Part shown: in pieces, positions 35,468 to 44,277 of the stretch
Position numbering within the stretch: position 1 is the first letter of the stretch
Layout: each line of letters starts with the position of its first letter
Source of the DNA: Chelativorans sp. J32
GTDB taxonomy: Bacteria; Pseudomonadota; Alphaproteobacteria; Rhizobiales; Rhizobiaceae
Direction: 5' to 3'
DNA: 64,000 nucleotides
NCBI RefSeq assembly: GCF_000518985.1
Contig: NZ_JAEQ01000020.1
Location: 172-64,171, forward strand
The notes under the pieces: model-generated
The model's input: the letters and a program-made list of their open reading frames with translations, nothing else
Told to the model about the DNA's origin: nothing
Database searches by the model: none
Position numbers and translations under genes: made by a program

Positions 35468-35884
35468 ATGAGTTTCAAGCAGGGCATCACGGCCAAGCCG
35501 CGTCCGCGCATCACGCCCGATCACCAACCCCTGTGGGACGGCTTCAAGGTCCACAAGCTCATGCTTCCGTATTGCGAGGAGTGCGGCAAACCACATTTGC
35601 CGCCGGGGCCCGTCTGCCCATACTGCCTCTCCGATCGGCTTGACTGGCGCGAGGCATCGGGCTGCGGCACCATTTCCACCTGGGTCGAAGTGCATAAGGT
35701 GTGGTTTCCGGCCTTTGCCGACGATGTCCCTTACAATGTGATCCAGGTCGAATTGGCCGAGGGGCCGCGCATCACCGCGAACCTGATCGATTTCGGTGGG
35801 AAGATCGAAGTCGGGCAGAAGGTGCAGGCCACCTTTGACGACGTAGATGAAGATCTGACAATGCTGCGGTTCAAACCGGCATAG
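35468..35884 (+). CDS. DUF35 OB-fold zinc-ribbon protein (partner of the second thiolase-like protein)
   Basis: About 138 residues, with zinc-ribbon cysteines in CEECGKPHLPPGPVCPYC and OB-fold segments from STWVEVHKVWFPAF to VQATFDDVDEDLTMLRF. The similarity to the protein at 32809 in length and arrangement shows that the whole thiolase-like/DUF35 cassette is duplicated. GAGGAGG at 35456-35462 provides the ribosome-binding site. It is the last gene of the rightward unit from 31679. Confidence 0.87.
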   Translation: MSFKQGITAKPRPRITPDHQPLWDGFKVHKLMLPYCEECGKPHLPPGPVCPYCLSDRLDWREASGCGTISTWVEVHKVWFPAFADDVPYNVIQVELAEGPRITANLIDFGGKIEVGQKVQATFDDVDEDLTMLRFKPA

Positions 35885-35893
35885 ATGCACCGC

Positions 35894-35924
35894 GGCGCGG
35901 GATGGATTGAAACCCTCCCGCGCC
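35894..35924. terminator. GC hairpin between convergent genes
   Basis: GGCGCGGGA (35894-35902) pairs perfectly with TCCCGCGCC (35916-35924). It stands between the second DUF35 gene and the convergent SMP-30 gene. No long U-tract follows, so termination is likely but not certain. Confidence 0.5.
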
Positions 35925-35931
35925 ATGTCGC

Positions 35932-36816
35932 TCAGCCATAGAATGGCTCCGGAAGACCGGCGACGTCGACATCCATGGAAAGCAATCCACCTGAGAAGGG
36001 CTCTGCAGCTAGCTTCTCCGGCGGCAGACGGAATCTTGCGGTGGTGATATATGCGGTCTTCAGATCTTTGCCGCCGAACGTGAGATGCGTGGGCTTTGTC
36101 ACGCCCAGCTCTATGATCTGGTCCACCTCGCCGTCGGGGCTGAAGCGGACAAGGCAGCCGCCATCATATCGCGTATTCCAAAGATAACCTTGGGAATCGA
36201 CGCTAGAGCCGTCGACATCCCCCGGAAGGTCCTTGGTGTCGGCGAAGAGACGCCTGTTGGAGATACGGCCCGTATCCAGATCATAATCATAGGCAAAAAT
36301 CAGGTTTGTGTGGCTGTCTCCGAGGTAGAAGGTTCCCCCGTCCGGACTCCAGCAGATCGAGTTCGGGAGGTAGATGTCCTCGTCCTGCATCAATGCGACG
36401 CCGCCTTCGGCGCTGACTTGCCAAAGCCGGCCCTTGGGACCTGAAAGCATCTTGTCCATGCTGGCCACGAGAAAGCGGCCACGCTGGTCGGTGCGGCCAT
36501 CGTTGAGGATGTTGCCGGGACGGTCGGCCTCCGGGTGGGAAAGACGCTCGAGACTGCCGGTCTCTGGATTCCAGATCGCCATACCGTTGCGTCCGGAAAC
36601 CAGCACATTGCCATCTCTGCACAGCGCATAGGAACCGAGCTTCTCCGGCGGGGTGGCGCTCTTCGTTTCGCCTGTGGAGATGTCAAGACGATGAAACCCC
36701 GGCTTCAAGACATCTATCCACGTAAGCGCCGAACGGTCTGCATCCCAGAGCGGCACCTCGCCCAGCACGTCTTCGGTCTGTGCAACGAGCCGAACCTCGC
36801 CAACTTCCACCGGCAT
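35932..36816 (-). CDS. SMP-30/gluconolactonase family protein
   Basis: About 294 residues of the six-bladed propeller family. EDVLGEVPLWDADRSALTWID has the first metal-binding glutamate, NSICWSPDGGTFYLGDSHTN an asparagine ligand region, and DGSSVDSQGYLWNTRYDGG the later acidic ligand. The enzymes open sugar lactones or related esters with a divalent metal. No signal peptide is seen. It is divergent from the LivH gene and shares a control region that contains a perfect ATAGC-A-GCTAT palindrome, which links it with the transporter and the thiolase island. Confidence 0.86.
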   Translation of the reverse strand: MPVEVGEVRLVAQTEDVLGEVPLWDADRSALTWIDVLKPGFHRLDISTGETKSATPPEKLGSYALCRDGNVLVSGRNGMAIWNPETGSLERLSHPEADRPGNILNDGRTDQRGRFLVASMDKMLSGPKGRLWQVSAEGGVALMQDEDIYLPNSICWSPDGGTFYLGDSHTNLIFAYDYDLDTGRISNRRLFADTKDLPGDVDGSSVDSQGYLWNTRYDGGCLVRFSPDGEVDQIIELGVTKPTHLTFGGKDLKTAYITTARFRLPPEKLAAEPFSGGLLSMDVDVAGLPEPFYG

Positions 36817-36887
36817 CGCAAATCCTCCTCTTACGATCGCTTCAGGGATTACCGCATGGATATCGTCGACGCAGGTAAGGTCCCACT

Positions 36888-36898
36888 ATAGCAGCTAT
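36888..36898. promoter_or_regulatory. Perfect ATAGC-A-GCTAT palindrome between SMP-30 and LivH genes
   Basis: An 11-base perfect dyad, 72 bases upstream of the SMP-30 start and 181 bases upstream of the LivH start. It is the best copy of a motif that recurs at 18497, 31484, 44208 and 45235. Confidence 0.6.
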
Positions 36899-37078
36899 GC
36901 ACCTGCCGTTATTGACGTCTGAGGGGTGACCCTGACCTATTAGGCGCAGGGTTCCGGCCTGCGTTTTATGCAGTGCGGGCTTGGGCAGGAGGCAGGATCA
37001 GGGAGGACCGCCGATGCTATGCCACCGTCCGGCTAACATTCATTTTGTGAGCCGCAGTCCGAAGGCAAAGTATGCCGC

Positions 37079-38041
37079 ATGAGTGACGGGCTGATCCTTC
37101 TCGAAAACTTTCTCCAAGCGCTGGCTGCCGGCCTGATGGTCGGCTGTCTTTACGGCCTGATGTGCACGGGTCTCGGCATGATTTTCGGCATCATGCGTGT
37201 GATCAATTTCGCGCAGGGCGATCTCATGATGCTAGGCATGTATGCTGCCTGGTACCTGTTCACCGGCTTCGGCATTCTCGCTTTCCTCGGTCCGTATGTG
37301 GGTCCGGTGGCAGCGGCGATCGTCGCGGGGCCGCTGCTTTTCATCGTCGGCTATTTCCTGCATCAGTTCCTGATCTCACGCGTAACGGGGGTCAGTGTTG
37401 CAGCAAGCGACAACCAAGGCCACTACGCCCAGCTGATCCTGACGCTCGGCATCGCGCTTATTCTTCAGAATGGCGGCCTCATTCTGTTCGGGTCTGAGCC
37501 GGTTTCGATACGCACGCCCATGTCTTCTTCGGCTTGGGAGATCGGGCCAATGGTAGGCGAGTGGGTATCCGTCTTTCTCAACAAGGCGCGGTTGGTCGGT
37601 GCCATCGTGTCCGTTCTTGTGGCGCTCGGGCTTTATGTCTTCGTCAATCGCACCCGCCTTGGCAAGGCGCTGCGCGCGTCCGCCGATAATGTGGAAGCGG
37701 CTCAGTATATGGGCATCAATGTCGATCGCGCCCACCGCATCGCCTTTGGGCTAGGCACGGCAATCACGGCTATCGCAGGCGGTCTGGTCGCAACCTACTA
37801 TCCCTTTCAGCCCTATGTCGGCATCGAATTCGTCATCGTCATGTATGCCGGTGTTGTCCTCGGCGGGCTCGGCTCGATCGTGGGCGCCTTCTGGGGCGGC
37901 ATGACTATCGGCCTGGTGCAGCAGCTTTCGACATTGGTCCTGCCGATCCAGTTGCAGAATACGGCGATCTTCGCGGTGTTCCTTTTGGTCGTGTTTTTCC
38001 GGCCGCAAGGCCTGTTCGGCAAGAGCGTGGAGCGGGTCTGA
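37079..38041 (+). CDS. Branched-chain-type ABC transporter permease (LivH-like)
   Basis: About 320 residues, eight or so membrane helices. GLMCTGLGMIFGIMRVINFAQGD is the LivH hallmark near residue 30-50. FRQ-type loop regions are replaced by ALRASADNVEAAQYMGINVD, the cytoplasmic coupling loop. Members carry amino acids, amides, urea or aromatic and other carboxylic acids; with no amino-acid genes nearby an organic acid is more likely. The TGA overlaps the ATG of the LivM-LivG fusion by one base. Confidence 0.88.
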   Translation: MSDGLILLENFLQALAAGLMVGCLYGLMCTGLGMIFGIMRVINFAQGDLMMLGMYAAWYLFTGFGILAFLGPYVGPVAAAIVAGPLLFIVGYFLHQFLISRVTGVSVAASDNQGHYAQLILTLGIALILQNGGLILFGSEPVSIRTPMSSSAWEIGPMVGEWVSVFLNKARLVGAIVSVLVALGLYVFVNRTRLGKALRASADNVEAAQYMGINVDRAHRIAFGLGTAITAIAGGLVATYYPFQPYVGIEFVIVMYAGVVLGGLGSIVGAFWGGMTIGLVQQLSTLVLPIQLQNTAIFAVFLLVVFFRPQGLFGKSVERV

Positions 38042-39813
38042 TGGGAAGCCGTACGACATTCATGCAGTCGCTGGGCATTCTGGCAGTGCTGTCCGCGGTC
38101 TATCTGCTGCTCGTCTTCATCGTGCCCAATCAATATTACCAGCTTATGCTGACGCTCGTGGCCATCTGGGCGGTGATGGGCATTTCCTGGAATGTCCTCT
38201 CGGGCTATTCCGGGCTTGTCTCCTTCGGCCATGCGGCCTTCTTCGGACTTGGTGCGTATACCGTCGCCCTCGGCCTGCTGCATTTCAACTTGTCGCCATG
38301 GATCGGACTGCCGCTGGCCGGGCTGGTCGGTGCCGTTGCGGGCATCATCGTTGGCCTGCCCACGTTCCGGTTGCGCGGCCACTACTTCGCGCTTGCCATG
38401 CTCGCCTATCCGTTGGCGTTGCTCTACGTCTTTGAGTGGCTGGGCTATCAGGAAGTCGCGCTGCCGATGAATCGTGAAAACCCGGCCGCCTATATGCAGT
38501 TTTCGGACGGACGCATTTATTCTGTCATCGCGCTGGTTCTGCTGGTCATCGCCGTCCTGGTTTCACGCTGGATCGAGACAACCCGTTTCGGTATGGCGCT
38601 TCTTGCCATTAAGCAGAACGAGCTTGCTGCGGAGGCTGCCGGCATAGAGACGCGCAAATGGAAGCTAAGGGCGATCGCCATTTCAGGTGCGATCGCGGGC
38701 GCGATCGGCGGCTTTTATGCAGTGATCCTTATCGTCGTGACGCCGGCCAGCGTGTTCTCCATGCTGACCTCGGCACAGGCGCTGATCGTCGCGCTCTTCG
38801 GAGGCATCGGCACCGTCTGGGGCCCGGTGATAGGCGCGGCGATCCTGATTCCGCTGTCGGAAACCCTGCATGCGGAACTGGGCAATATACTGCCAGGTAT
38901 ACAGGGCGTCGTCTTCGGCACCGCCATTGTTCTCGTCATCCTTCTCGCGCCGGAGGGCATCTTCTGGAAGATCCGCGACTTGATAACACGCAGCGACCGG
39001 GACGGACGTTCCGGGGAAGCGCCTGTCGCCACCGCGCTCGTGGATGCTGGCGAACTGCTTGAGCGTCCCGAGGCGATGGCCGGCAAAACCGTCCTCGAGG
39101 TCAAGGGCCTCTCTAAGAGCTTCGGTGGCCTCAAAGCCGTGCAGGACGTGTCATTCAAGGTCCCGGAGGGCGCGGTGATCGGCATCATCGGGCCGAATGG
39201 CGCCGGCAAGACGACGCTTTTCAACATGCTGAACGGCTTCCACACGCCAAGCAGCGGCGAAGTCATTTTCGAGGGCGAGAACCTCGTCGGGCTTCAGCCG
39301 AGCGGCGTCTGCAAACGCGGAATCGGCCGGACATTCCAGGTTGCGCGACCCTTCGCCCGGCTCTCTGTGCTCGACAATGTCCTGGTCGGCGCATATGTGC
39401 GCGCCGACGACGACGCGACGGCGTTGCGGCATGCACGCGAAGCCTTGGCGCTGGTCGGCATGGAAAAGGACGCCGAGCGAACGGCCGGCGGACTGCCATC
39501 CAAAGAGCAGCGACTGATGGAGCTGGCGCGCGCACTTGCCGGCAAGCCGAAAATCCTTCTGCTCGACGAAATCCTGGCCGGGCTCGGCTCGTCCGAAATC
39601 AATGAGGTGATCGTCGTGCTCCGCAAGCTGACGGAATCCGGCATTACGATCCTCATTATCGAGCACACGATGCAGGCGATGCTCCGGCTTGCCGATCACT
39701 TCATCGTCCTCGATCACGGCGCACTGCTCGGCGAAGGTAAGCCGCGCAACATCATGCGTGACCCGAAGGTCATCGAAGCTTATCTGGGCAGGAGGTGGCG
39801 CGAACGTGCTTGA
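38041..39813 (+). CDS. Fused ABC permease and ATP-binding protein (LivM-LivG fusion)
   Basis: About 590 residues. Residues 1 to about 310 are a LivM permease with helices and GISWNVLSGYSGLVSFGHAA and LLAIKQNELAAEAAGIETRK. After a linker, residues 340-590 are a LivG ATPase with Walker A GPNGAGKT (384-391) and Walker B running into ILLLDEILAGL. The ABC signature is degenerate, reading GGLPSKEQRLMELARAL instead of LSGGQ. LivM and LivG are usually separate, although fusions occur. The single chain would still pair with LivH and LivF. I checked that one frame stays open across the junction near 39000-39070. Confidence 0.88.
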   Translation: MGSRTTFMQSLGILAVLSAVYLLLVFIVPNQYYQLMLTLVAIWAVMGISWNVLSGYSGLVSFGHAAFFGLGAYTVALGLLHFNLSPWIGLPLAGLVGAVAGIIVGLPTFRLRGHYFALAMLAYPLALLYVFEWLGYQEVALPMNRENPAAYMQFSDGRIYSVIALVLLVIAVLVSRWIETTRFGMALLAIKQNELAAEAAGIETRKWKLRAIAISGAIAGAIGGFYAVILIVVTPASVFSMLTSAQALIVALFGGIGTVWGPVIGAAILIPLSETLHAELGNILPGIQGVVFGTAIVLVILLAPEGIFWKIRDLITRSDRDGRSGEAPVATALVDAGELLERPEAMAGKTVLEVKGLSKSFGGLKAVQDVSFKVPEGAVIGIIGPNGAGKTTLFNMLNGFHTPSSGEVIFEGENLVGLQPSGVCKRGIGRTFQVARPFARLSVLDNVLVGAYVRADDDATALRHAREALALVGMEKDAERTAGGLPSKEQRLMELARALAGKPKILLLDEILAGLGSSEINEVIVVLRKLTESGITILIIEHTMQAMLRLADHFIVLDHGALLGEGKPRNIMRDPKVIEAYLGRRWRERA

Positions 39814-40513
39814 GATAAGAGAACTTTGTGTCGCCTATGGCGGCGTATCAGCGCTGAATGCCATCTCGTTGACGGTGAATGCGGGCGATTTCGTCTCCAT
39901 CGTCGGCCCCAACGGCGCCGGCAAGACGACCCTCTTCAAGTCGATTTCCGGGTCGGTGCCGGTTAGGTCTGGACACATCACCTTCGAAGGCCGGGATTTA
40001 ATCGCCATACCGGCACATGAGCGGCCCCATCTGGGAATCGCACATGTGCCGGAAGGACGGCAGGTGTTTCCGAACCTGACGGTCGAGGAAAATCTCGAAA
40101 TGGGCGCCTATACCGAAACTGGCCGGCGCGACTGGAAATCGAACCTCGCTTTCATCCTGAACCTGTTTCCTATTCTCGACGAACGGCGGCGGCAGTTGGC
40201 CGGCACGCTCTCCGGCGGTCAGCAGCAGATGGTTGCCATTGCCCGCGGGCTCGCCTCCTCGCCGAAATTGCTGATGCTCGACGAGCCGTCAATGGGGCTC
40301 GCACCGGCCGTCGCGGATTCGATCTTCGAGGCCATTGTGGAGATTCGAAAAGCGCGGAACCTGACGGTGCTGCTGGTGGAGCAGCGCGCAGTGGAAGCGC
40401 TCGAAAGCTGTGATCGAGGTTATGTGATCGAAACCGGGCGTGTCGTGCTCGAGGGCGAGCAGAATGAGCTCCTTTCGGATGAACGTGTCCGGAAGGCCTA
40501 TCTCGGCATGTGA
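39806..40513 (+). CDS. Branched-chain-type ABC transporter ATP-binding protein (LivF-like)
   Basis: About 235 residues. Walker A is GPNGAGKTTLF, the signature is LSGGQQQMVAIARGL, Walker B runs into LLMLDEPSMGLAP. HVPEGRQVFPNLTVEENLEMG is the LivF-specific stretch. The start is taken at the GTG at 39806 because GGAGG stands at 39791-39795 and the protein then opens with VLEIRELCVAYGG; it overlaps the fusion gene by eight bases. This ATPase has a full signature, complementing the degenerate one of the fused LivG half. Confidence 0.9.
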   Translation: MLEIRELCVAYGGVSALNAISLTVNAGDFVSIVGPNGAGKTTLFKSISGSVPVRSGHITFEGRDLIAIPAHERPHLGIAHVPEGRQVFPNLTVEENLEMGAYTETGRRDWKSNLAFILNLFPILDERRRQLAGTLSGGQQQMVAIARGLASSPKLLMLDEPSMGLAPAVADSIFEAIVEIRKARNLTVLLVEQRAVEALESCDRGYVIETGRVVLEGEQNELLSDERVRKAYLGM

Positions 40514-40545
40514 GTGAACAGTCTACAATATCGGGAGGAACCACA

Positions 40546-41787
40546 GTGTTTACACGCAGACAGTTGCTATCGGCCGGCGTGGCCGGGCTTGCCATGTCCA
40601 TCGTCACTGGCCAGCCCTCCGCCTTTGGCCAGTCCAATCCGGCCGAGGTGAAAGTGGCGCTGATCGCGCCGATGTCCGGCCCGTGGGCTCGCCAGGGCGA
40701 ATTGATGAAGAAGGGTGCCGAGCTTGCCATAAAGGACATCAATGACGCCGGCGGTGTCGCCAGCCTTGGCGGTGCAAAGATGCAGTTGCTGGTGTTCGAT
40801 GCCGGCGACACGGCAGAGAAGGCAAAGAACGCCGCGCAGCGTATGGTCTCCCAGGAGCCGGACCTTGTCGGAGTCACCGGTGCCTGGCTGTCCTCGTTTA
40901 CGCTGTCCGTCTCCGAAGTCACCGAACGGGCAGAGCTGCCAATGGTGACCTTGTCCTATTCTGACCAAATCACCTCCCGCGGCTTCAAGTATATTTTCCA
41001 GATGCCGCCGACCGGAGTGAAGCAGGCACAGGACGCCCTTCCGGCGCTGATGGAGGTGGCGGAGAAGGCGACCGGTAAACAACCGAGCACGACCGGCATC
41101 ATTTCTGACAATACGGCATCCTCGGTGAGTTTCGCCAAGCCGATGCGGGAAGGTGGACTCGAGGAAATGGGCATCGAGCTGCTCTTCGATGAGACCTTCA
41201 CGCCGCCACTGGCAGATGCCACCGCGCTGATCCAGCAAGCGCGCTCCGCGCGGCCTGAATTCCTGATCATGCTTGGCACTTCCGTACCAGACGACAAGCT
41301 GCTGCTGGAGAAGATCAACGAGTTCAATCTTGGTGGCGGTCGCATGCCGATCATTTCGAGCGGCGCTCACATCGGGGCTCCCGAACTCCTGAAAAACATC
41401 GGCCCCGACCTGCTTGAAGGCGTGATGTCGGTGGTCGGCAACTGGGGTGCCAAGGGTCAGGAAGAGATCATCGAGCGCTTCAAGCAGGAAACGGGCGAGC
41501 CTTGGATGACCCAAGACTCGATTAGCGCTTACGGCGACATCTGGCTCTTCAAGCAGGCGCTGGAAGACGCGGGAAAGGCGGACAGGAAGGCCGTCGCGGA
41601 AGCGTTGCGCAACATGGATACCACCGAGGGGCCGGCGAAGTTTTATCCGGGCGGTCATATCAAGTTCGACGAAGCCGGCCACAACGTAAACGCCAAGCTG
41701 ATTATTGTGCAGTGGCAAGGCGGCGAGCCCAAGCCGATCTACCCGGAGGCATCGGCGCTGGCCGAGCCTGTTTGGCCGACCAGGTAA
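40546..41787 (+). CDS. Branched-chain-type ABC transporter substrate-binding protein
   Basis: About 413 residues of the Peripla_BP_6 type. The N-terminus VFTRRQLLSAGVAGLAM with PSAFGQ is a signal peptide with twin-arginine character. KVALIAPMSGPWARQGELMKKGAELA is the family opening. The GTG at 40546 is chosen because GGGAGG lies at 40533-40538; a GTG at 40510 in the same frame would place extra residues before the signal. It is the receptor for the LivH/LivMG/LivF importer and is followed by a strong terminator. Confidence 0.88.
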   Translation: MFTRRQLLSAGVAGLAMSIVTGQPSAFGQSNPAEVKVALIAPMSGPWARQGELMKKGAELAIKDINDAGGVASLGGAKMQLLVFDAGDTAEKAKNAAQRMVSQEPDLVGVTGAWLSSFTLSVSEVTERAELPMVTLSYSDQITSRGFKYIFQMPPTGVKQAQDALPALMEVAEKATGKQPSTTGIISDNTASSVSFAKPMREGGLEEMGIELLFDETFTPPLADATALIQQARSARPEFLIMLGTSVPDDKLLLEKINEFNLGGGRMPIISSGAHIGAPELLKNIGPDLLEGVMSVVGNWGAKGQEEIIERFKQETGEPWMTQDSISAYGDIWLFKQALEDAGKADRKAVAEALRNMDTTEGPAKFYPGGHIKFDEAGHNVNAKLIIVQWQGGEPKPIYPEASALAEPVWPTR

Positions 41788-41811
41788 ATCCTGCTCCTTT
41801 CAAGAGGAAAG

Positions 41812-41839
41812 CCCGCGATGCACAGCATCGCGGGTTTTT
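41812..41839 (+). terminator. Strong rho-independent terminator of the Liv-type operon
   Basis: CCCGCGATGC (41812-41821) and GCATCGCGGG (41825-41834) make a perfect ten-pair stem with a three-base loop, followed by TTTTT. It ends the operon 25 bases after the receptor gene. Confidence 0.92.
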
Positions 41840-41878
41840 CACTATAGCAGCCGGCGCTTGATAGTCAGTTTATGGAGG

Positions 41879-42874
41879 TCAGCTTAGGCCGCGATCGATA
41901 ATGGTCTGAATGCCGGCGAAAACCGTGTCGGGCATTTCTATGAAGCCACCCTTGAGCATCCCCGCTCGTTTGGCACGAGAACGGTCAAAGGGCATGCGGA
42001 CCGGCTCGCCGCCTTCGACAGGCCGGGTCGATCGAACCGCCTCGGCGTAGTCGAAGATCTCCGCCTTGAACGCCTCGGTTTCGACCAGCAGGTCCGGGCG
42101 AATTGCCACGATCAGATAGCCGAATTCGCGCAGCTCGCCCGGGATCATCGGTGAGCCGGCCAGGATGCCGAGCATCTGCACGACCATGGCCAAGCCCGAA
42201 CCTCGATGCCCACCCCAGGGCGCGAAGGCTCCTTGAAGCGCAGCGTCCGGATCGGTTGTCTCCTGGCCGTCCGGTCCGAAAGCCAGTCCCGGATTGAGCC
42301 GCTCGCCGAGGCGGCGCGCCAGAACGACCTGCGCGTGGATGATCGCCGAAGTGCCGATATCCCAGATGACGGGATCATCCTTGCTGGGGAAGCCGAAGCA
42401 AATCGGGTTGGTCCCGAAACGCCCTTCGCTGCCTCCGTGCGGTGCGACCCAAGGAGAGGCGTTCGACGCGATCATCGTCACGAGATCATGTTCCGCTGCC
42501 ATTTCGGCGTAATAGGAAAGCATGCCCGTATACCAGGTGTTGCTGGCGCCGATGACGGCAATACCGCTGGTCAGCGCCTTCTCGATCGCGATCTGGGTGG
42601 CGCGGTGGGCCACCAGATAGCCGAGGTTGTCGGCGCCATCGATGCGGGCCGAGATGGAGGACTCTTTCATCACCCTGATCGGGCGAGTGGAGAGGCCTTG
42701 TTTCTGCAGTCGCTCGGCGATCGACAATATCCGTGCGAAACCGGCATAGTCGAGCCCGCGAAGTTCGCTGTCCATGAGGTGGTCGGCAGCGATCTTCGCC
42801 TGGCCGGCTTCGTAGCCCAGCTTGGATAATGCGGATTCGGCAAGGATGTAGGCCTCTGGGATCGCGATACGCAT
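41879..42874 (-). CDS. Malate/L-lactate/ureidoglycolate dehydrogenase family oxidoreductase (Ldh_2)
   Basis: About 331 residues. The family has an unusual NAD(P)-binding fold unlike Rossmann dehydrogenases. DSELRGLDYAGFARI is the N-terminal substrate region with the usual HG-like motif altered, APHGGSEGRFGTNPICFGFP is the central cofactor segment and APWGGHRGSGLAMVVQMLG is the hallmark. Substrates in the family include 2-hydroxy acids, ureidoglycolate and sulpholactate. It follows the acyl-CoA dehydrogenase gene by 27 nt on the same strand, so it may work on a hydroxy acid of the same pathway. Confidence 0.85.
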   Translation of the reverse strand: MRIAIPEAYILAESALSKLGYEAGQAKIAADHLMDSELRGLDYAGFARILSIAERLQKQGLSTRPIRVMKESSISARIDGADNLGYLVAHRATQIAIEKALTSGIAVIGASNTWYTGMLSYYAEMAAEHDLVTMIASNASPWVAPHGGSEGRFGTNPICFGFPSKDDPVIWDIGTSAIIHAQVVLARRLGERLNPGLAFGPDGQETTDPDAALQGAFAPWGGHRGSGLAMVVQMLGILAGSPMIPGELREFGYLIVAIRPDLLVETEAFKAEIFDYAEAVRSTRPVEGGEPVRMPFDRSRAKRAGMLKGGFIEMPDTVFAGIQTIIDRGLS

Positions 42875-42901
42875 GGAGACTCCTTGTTTCTGCCTGAACG
42901 C

Positions 42902-44083
42902 TCAGTAGGAACGCGGCATCCCGAGCACATGCTCGGCTATGAAGGCGAGGATCAGATTGGTCGAAATAGGCGCCACCTGATAAAGGCGTGTCTCGCGAAA
43001 CTTGCGCTCGACATCATATTCCTCGGCAAAGCCGAAGCCGCCATGTGTCTGCAGGCAGGCCTCCGCCGCGTGCCAGGCCGCTTCAGATGAGAGCAGCTTG
43101 GCCATATTCGCCTCCTTCCCGCACGGCATCTGCCGCTCGTAAAGCTCGGCGCCGTGATAAACCATCAGCCGCGCGGCGGACATTTCCGCATAGGCGCGCG
43201 CGATGGGGAACTGTACGCCCTGGTTTTGGCCGATGGGTCGATTGAAGACGATGCGCTCACGGGAATAGGCCGCGGCCTTGTTGATGAACCACGTCGCGTC
43301 TCCAATGCATTCGGCGGCAATCAAAAGGCGCTCCGCGTTCATGCCATCCAGCACATAGCGGAACCCCTTTCCTTCTTCACCGATGAGATGCTCCGCCGGC
43401 ACCTTCAGATTGTCGAAGAACACTTCCGTGGTGGCATGGTTCATCATGGTGCGGATCGGCCGGATGGTCAGGCCGTTCCCGATCGCCTCCCGCATGTCCA
43501 CGACGAGGATCGACAGGCCGTCGGAACGTTTGGCGACCTTGTCCTTTGGGGTGGTGCGGACGAGCAATATCATCAGGTCGGAATGCTCGGCGCGTGAAGT
43601 CCAGATTTTTTGGCCGTTGACGATGTAGTGGTCACCCTGCCGTACGGCAGTCGTCTTGATGGACGTGGTATCGGTTCCGGCGGTCGGCTCAGTCACCCCA
43701 AAGGCCTGCAACCGGAGCTCCCCGGATGCGATTTTTGGCAGCCAGCGCCGCTTTTGCTCTTCGTTGCCATGGCGCAGGATGATGCCCATGACATACATCT
43801 GCGCATGACAGGCGCTGCCATTGCCGCCATTCGCATGAACAGTCTCAAGGATCGCGACGGCGTCGGAAAGGCCGAGGCCCGAGCCGCCATACTCCTCCGG
43901 AATTAGCGCGCCGAGATATCCCGCCTCCGTCATCGCATTGACGAACTCCGACGGGTAGCGACGCTCGCTATCCACCTTGCGCCAGTATTGGTCGGGAAAG
44001 CGCGCGCACAGGGCCGTTACGGCATCCCGGATGTCCTGTTTAGGATCCTCGACGTTATCCAGATTTGTAGGTCCGTCCAGCAT
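42902..44083 (-). CDS. Acyl-CoA dehydrogenase family protein
   Basis: About 393 residues with the three-domain fold: ALIPEEYGGSGLGLSDAV, AFGVTEPTAGTDTTSIKTTA and NGQKIWTSRAEHSDL are FAD and substrate regions. The site that in many members holds the base glutamate (YEGT) reads LYQVAPISTNLI here. A glutamate is instead available in LDGMNAERLLIAAECIG, the position used in isovaleryl-CoA dehydrogenase, so the enzyme is probably active with that base. It is divergent from the LysR gene. It likely introduces the 2,3-double bond in an acyl-CoA made by the ligase at 46307. Confidence 0.87.
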   Translation of the reverse strand: MLDGPTNLDNVEDPKQDIRDAVTALCARFPDQYWRKVDSERRYPSEFVNAMTEAGYLGALIPEEYGGSGLGLSDAVAILETVHANGGNGSACHAQMYVMGIILRHGNEEQKRRWLPKIASGELRLQAFGVTEPTAGTDTTSIKTTAVRQGDHYIVNGQKIWTSRAEHSDLMILLVRTTPKDKVAKRSDGLSILVVDMREAIGNGLTIRPIRTMMNHATTEVFFDNLKVPAEHLIGEEGKGFRYVLDGMNAERLLIAAECIGDATWFINKAAAYSRERIVFNRPIGQNQGVQFPIARAYAEMSAARLMVYHGAELYERQMPCGKEANMAKLLSSEAAWHAAEACLQTHGGFGFAEEYDVERKFRETRLYQVAPISTNLILAFIAEHVLGMPRSY

Positions 44084-44207
44084 GAAGTCCTCTCCGCCCT
44101 AACAGCATCCCCATCGAGGGGATGGCGGCAATCTCAGATGAGGCAAGTTGCCCCGTTTGAACGGTAGAGTAGCGGCGAACGCTGCAGACGTCATACGCCA
44201 ACAAATC

Positions 44208-44218
44208 CTATCAGCTAT
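44208..44218. promoter_or_regulatory. ATAGC-W-GCTAT-type site upstream of the LysR gene
   Basis: CTATCAGCTAT agrees with the 36888 palindrome in nine of eleven bases. It is 60 bases upstream of the LysR start in the divergent space to the acyl-CoA dehydrogenase gene, where an autoregulated LysR protein would bind. Confidence 0.45.
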
Positions 44219-44277
44219 ATTGTCAGTGGTGGGCCTGGGACATATCTTTGCGCGCCGGGAGGAGGCATACTGCACTG

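Noticed and set aside
41844-41854. Half copy of the ATAGC-W-GCTAT motif
   Set aside because: Only the left half matches and it lies between convergent gene ends just after a terminator, where no promoter is expected.
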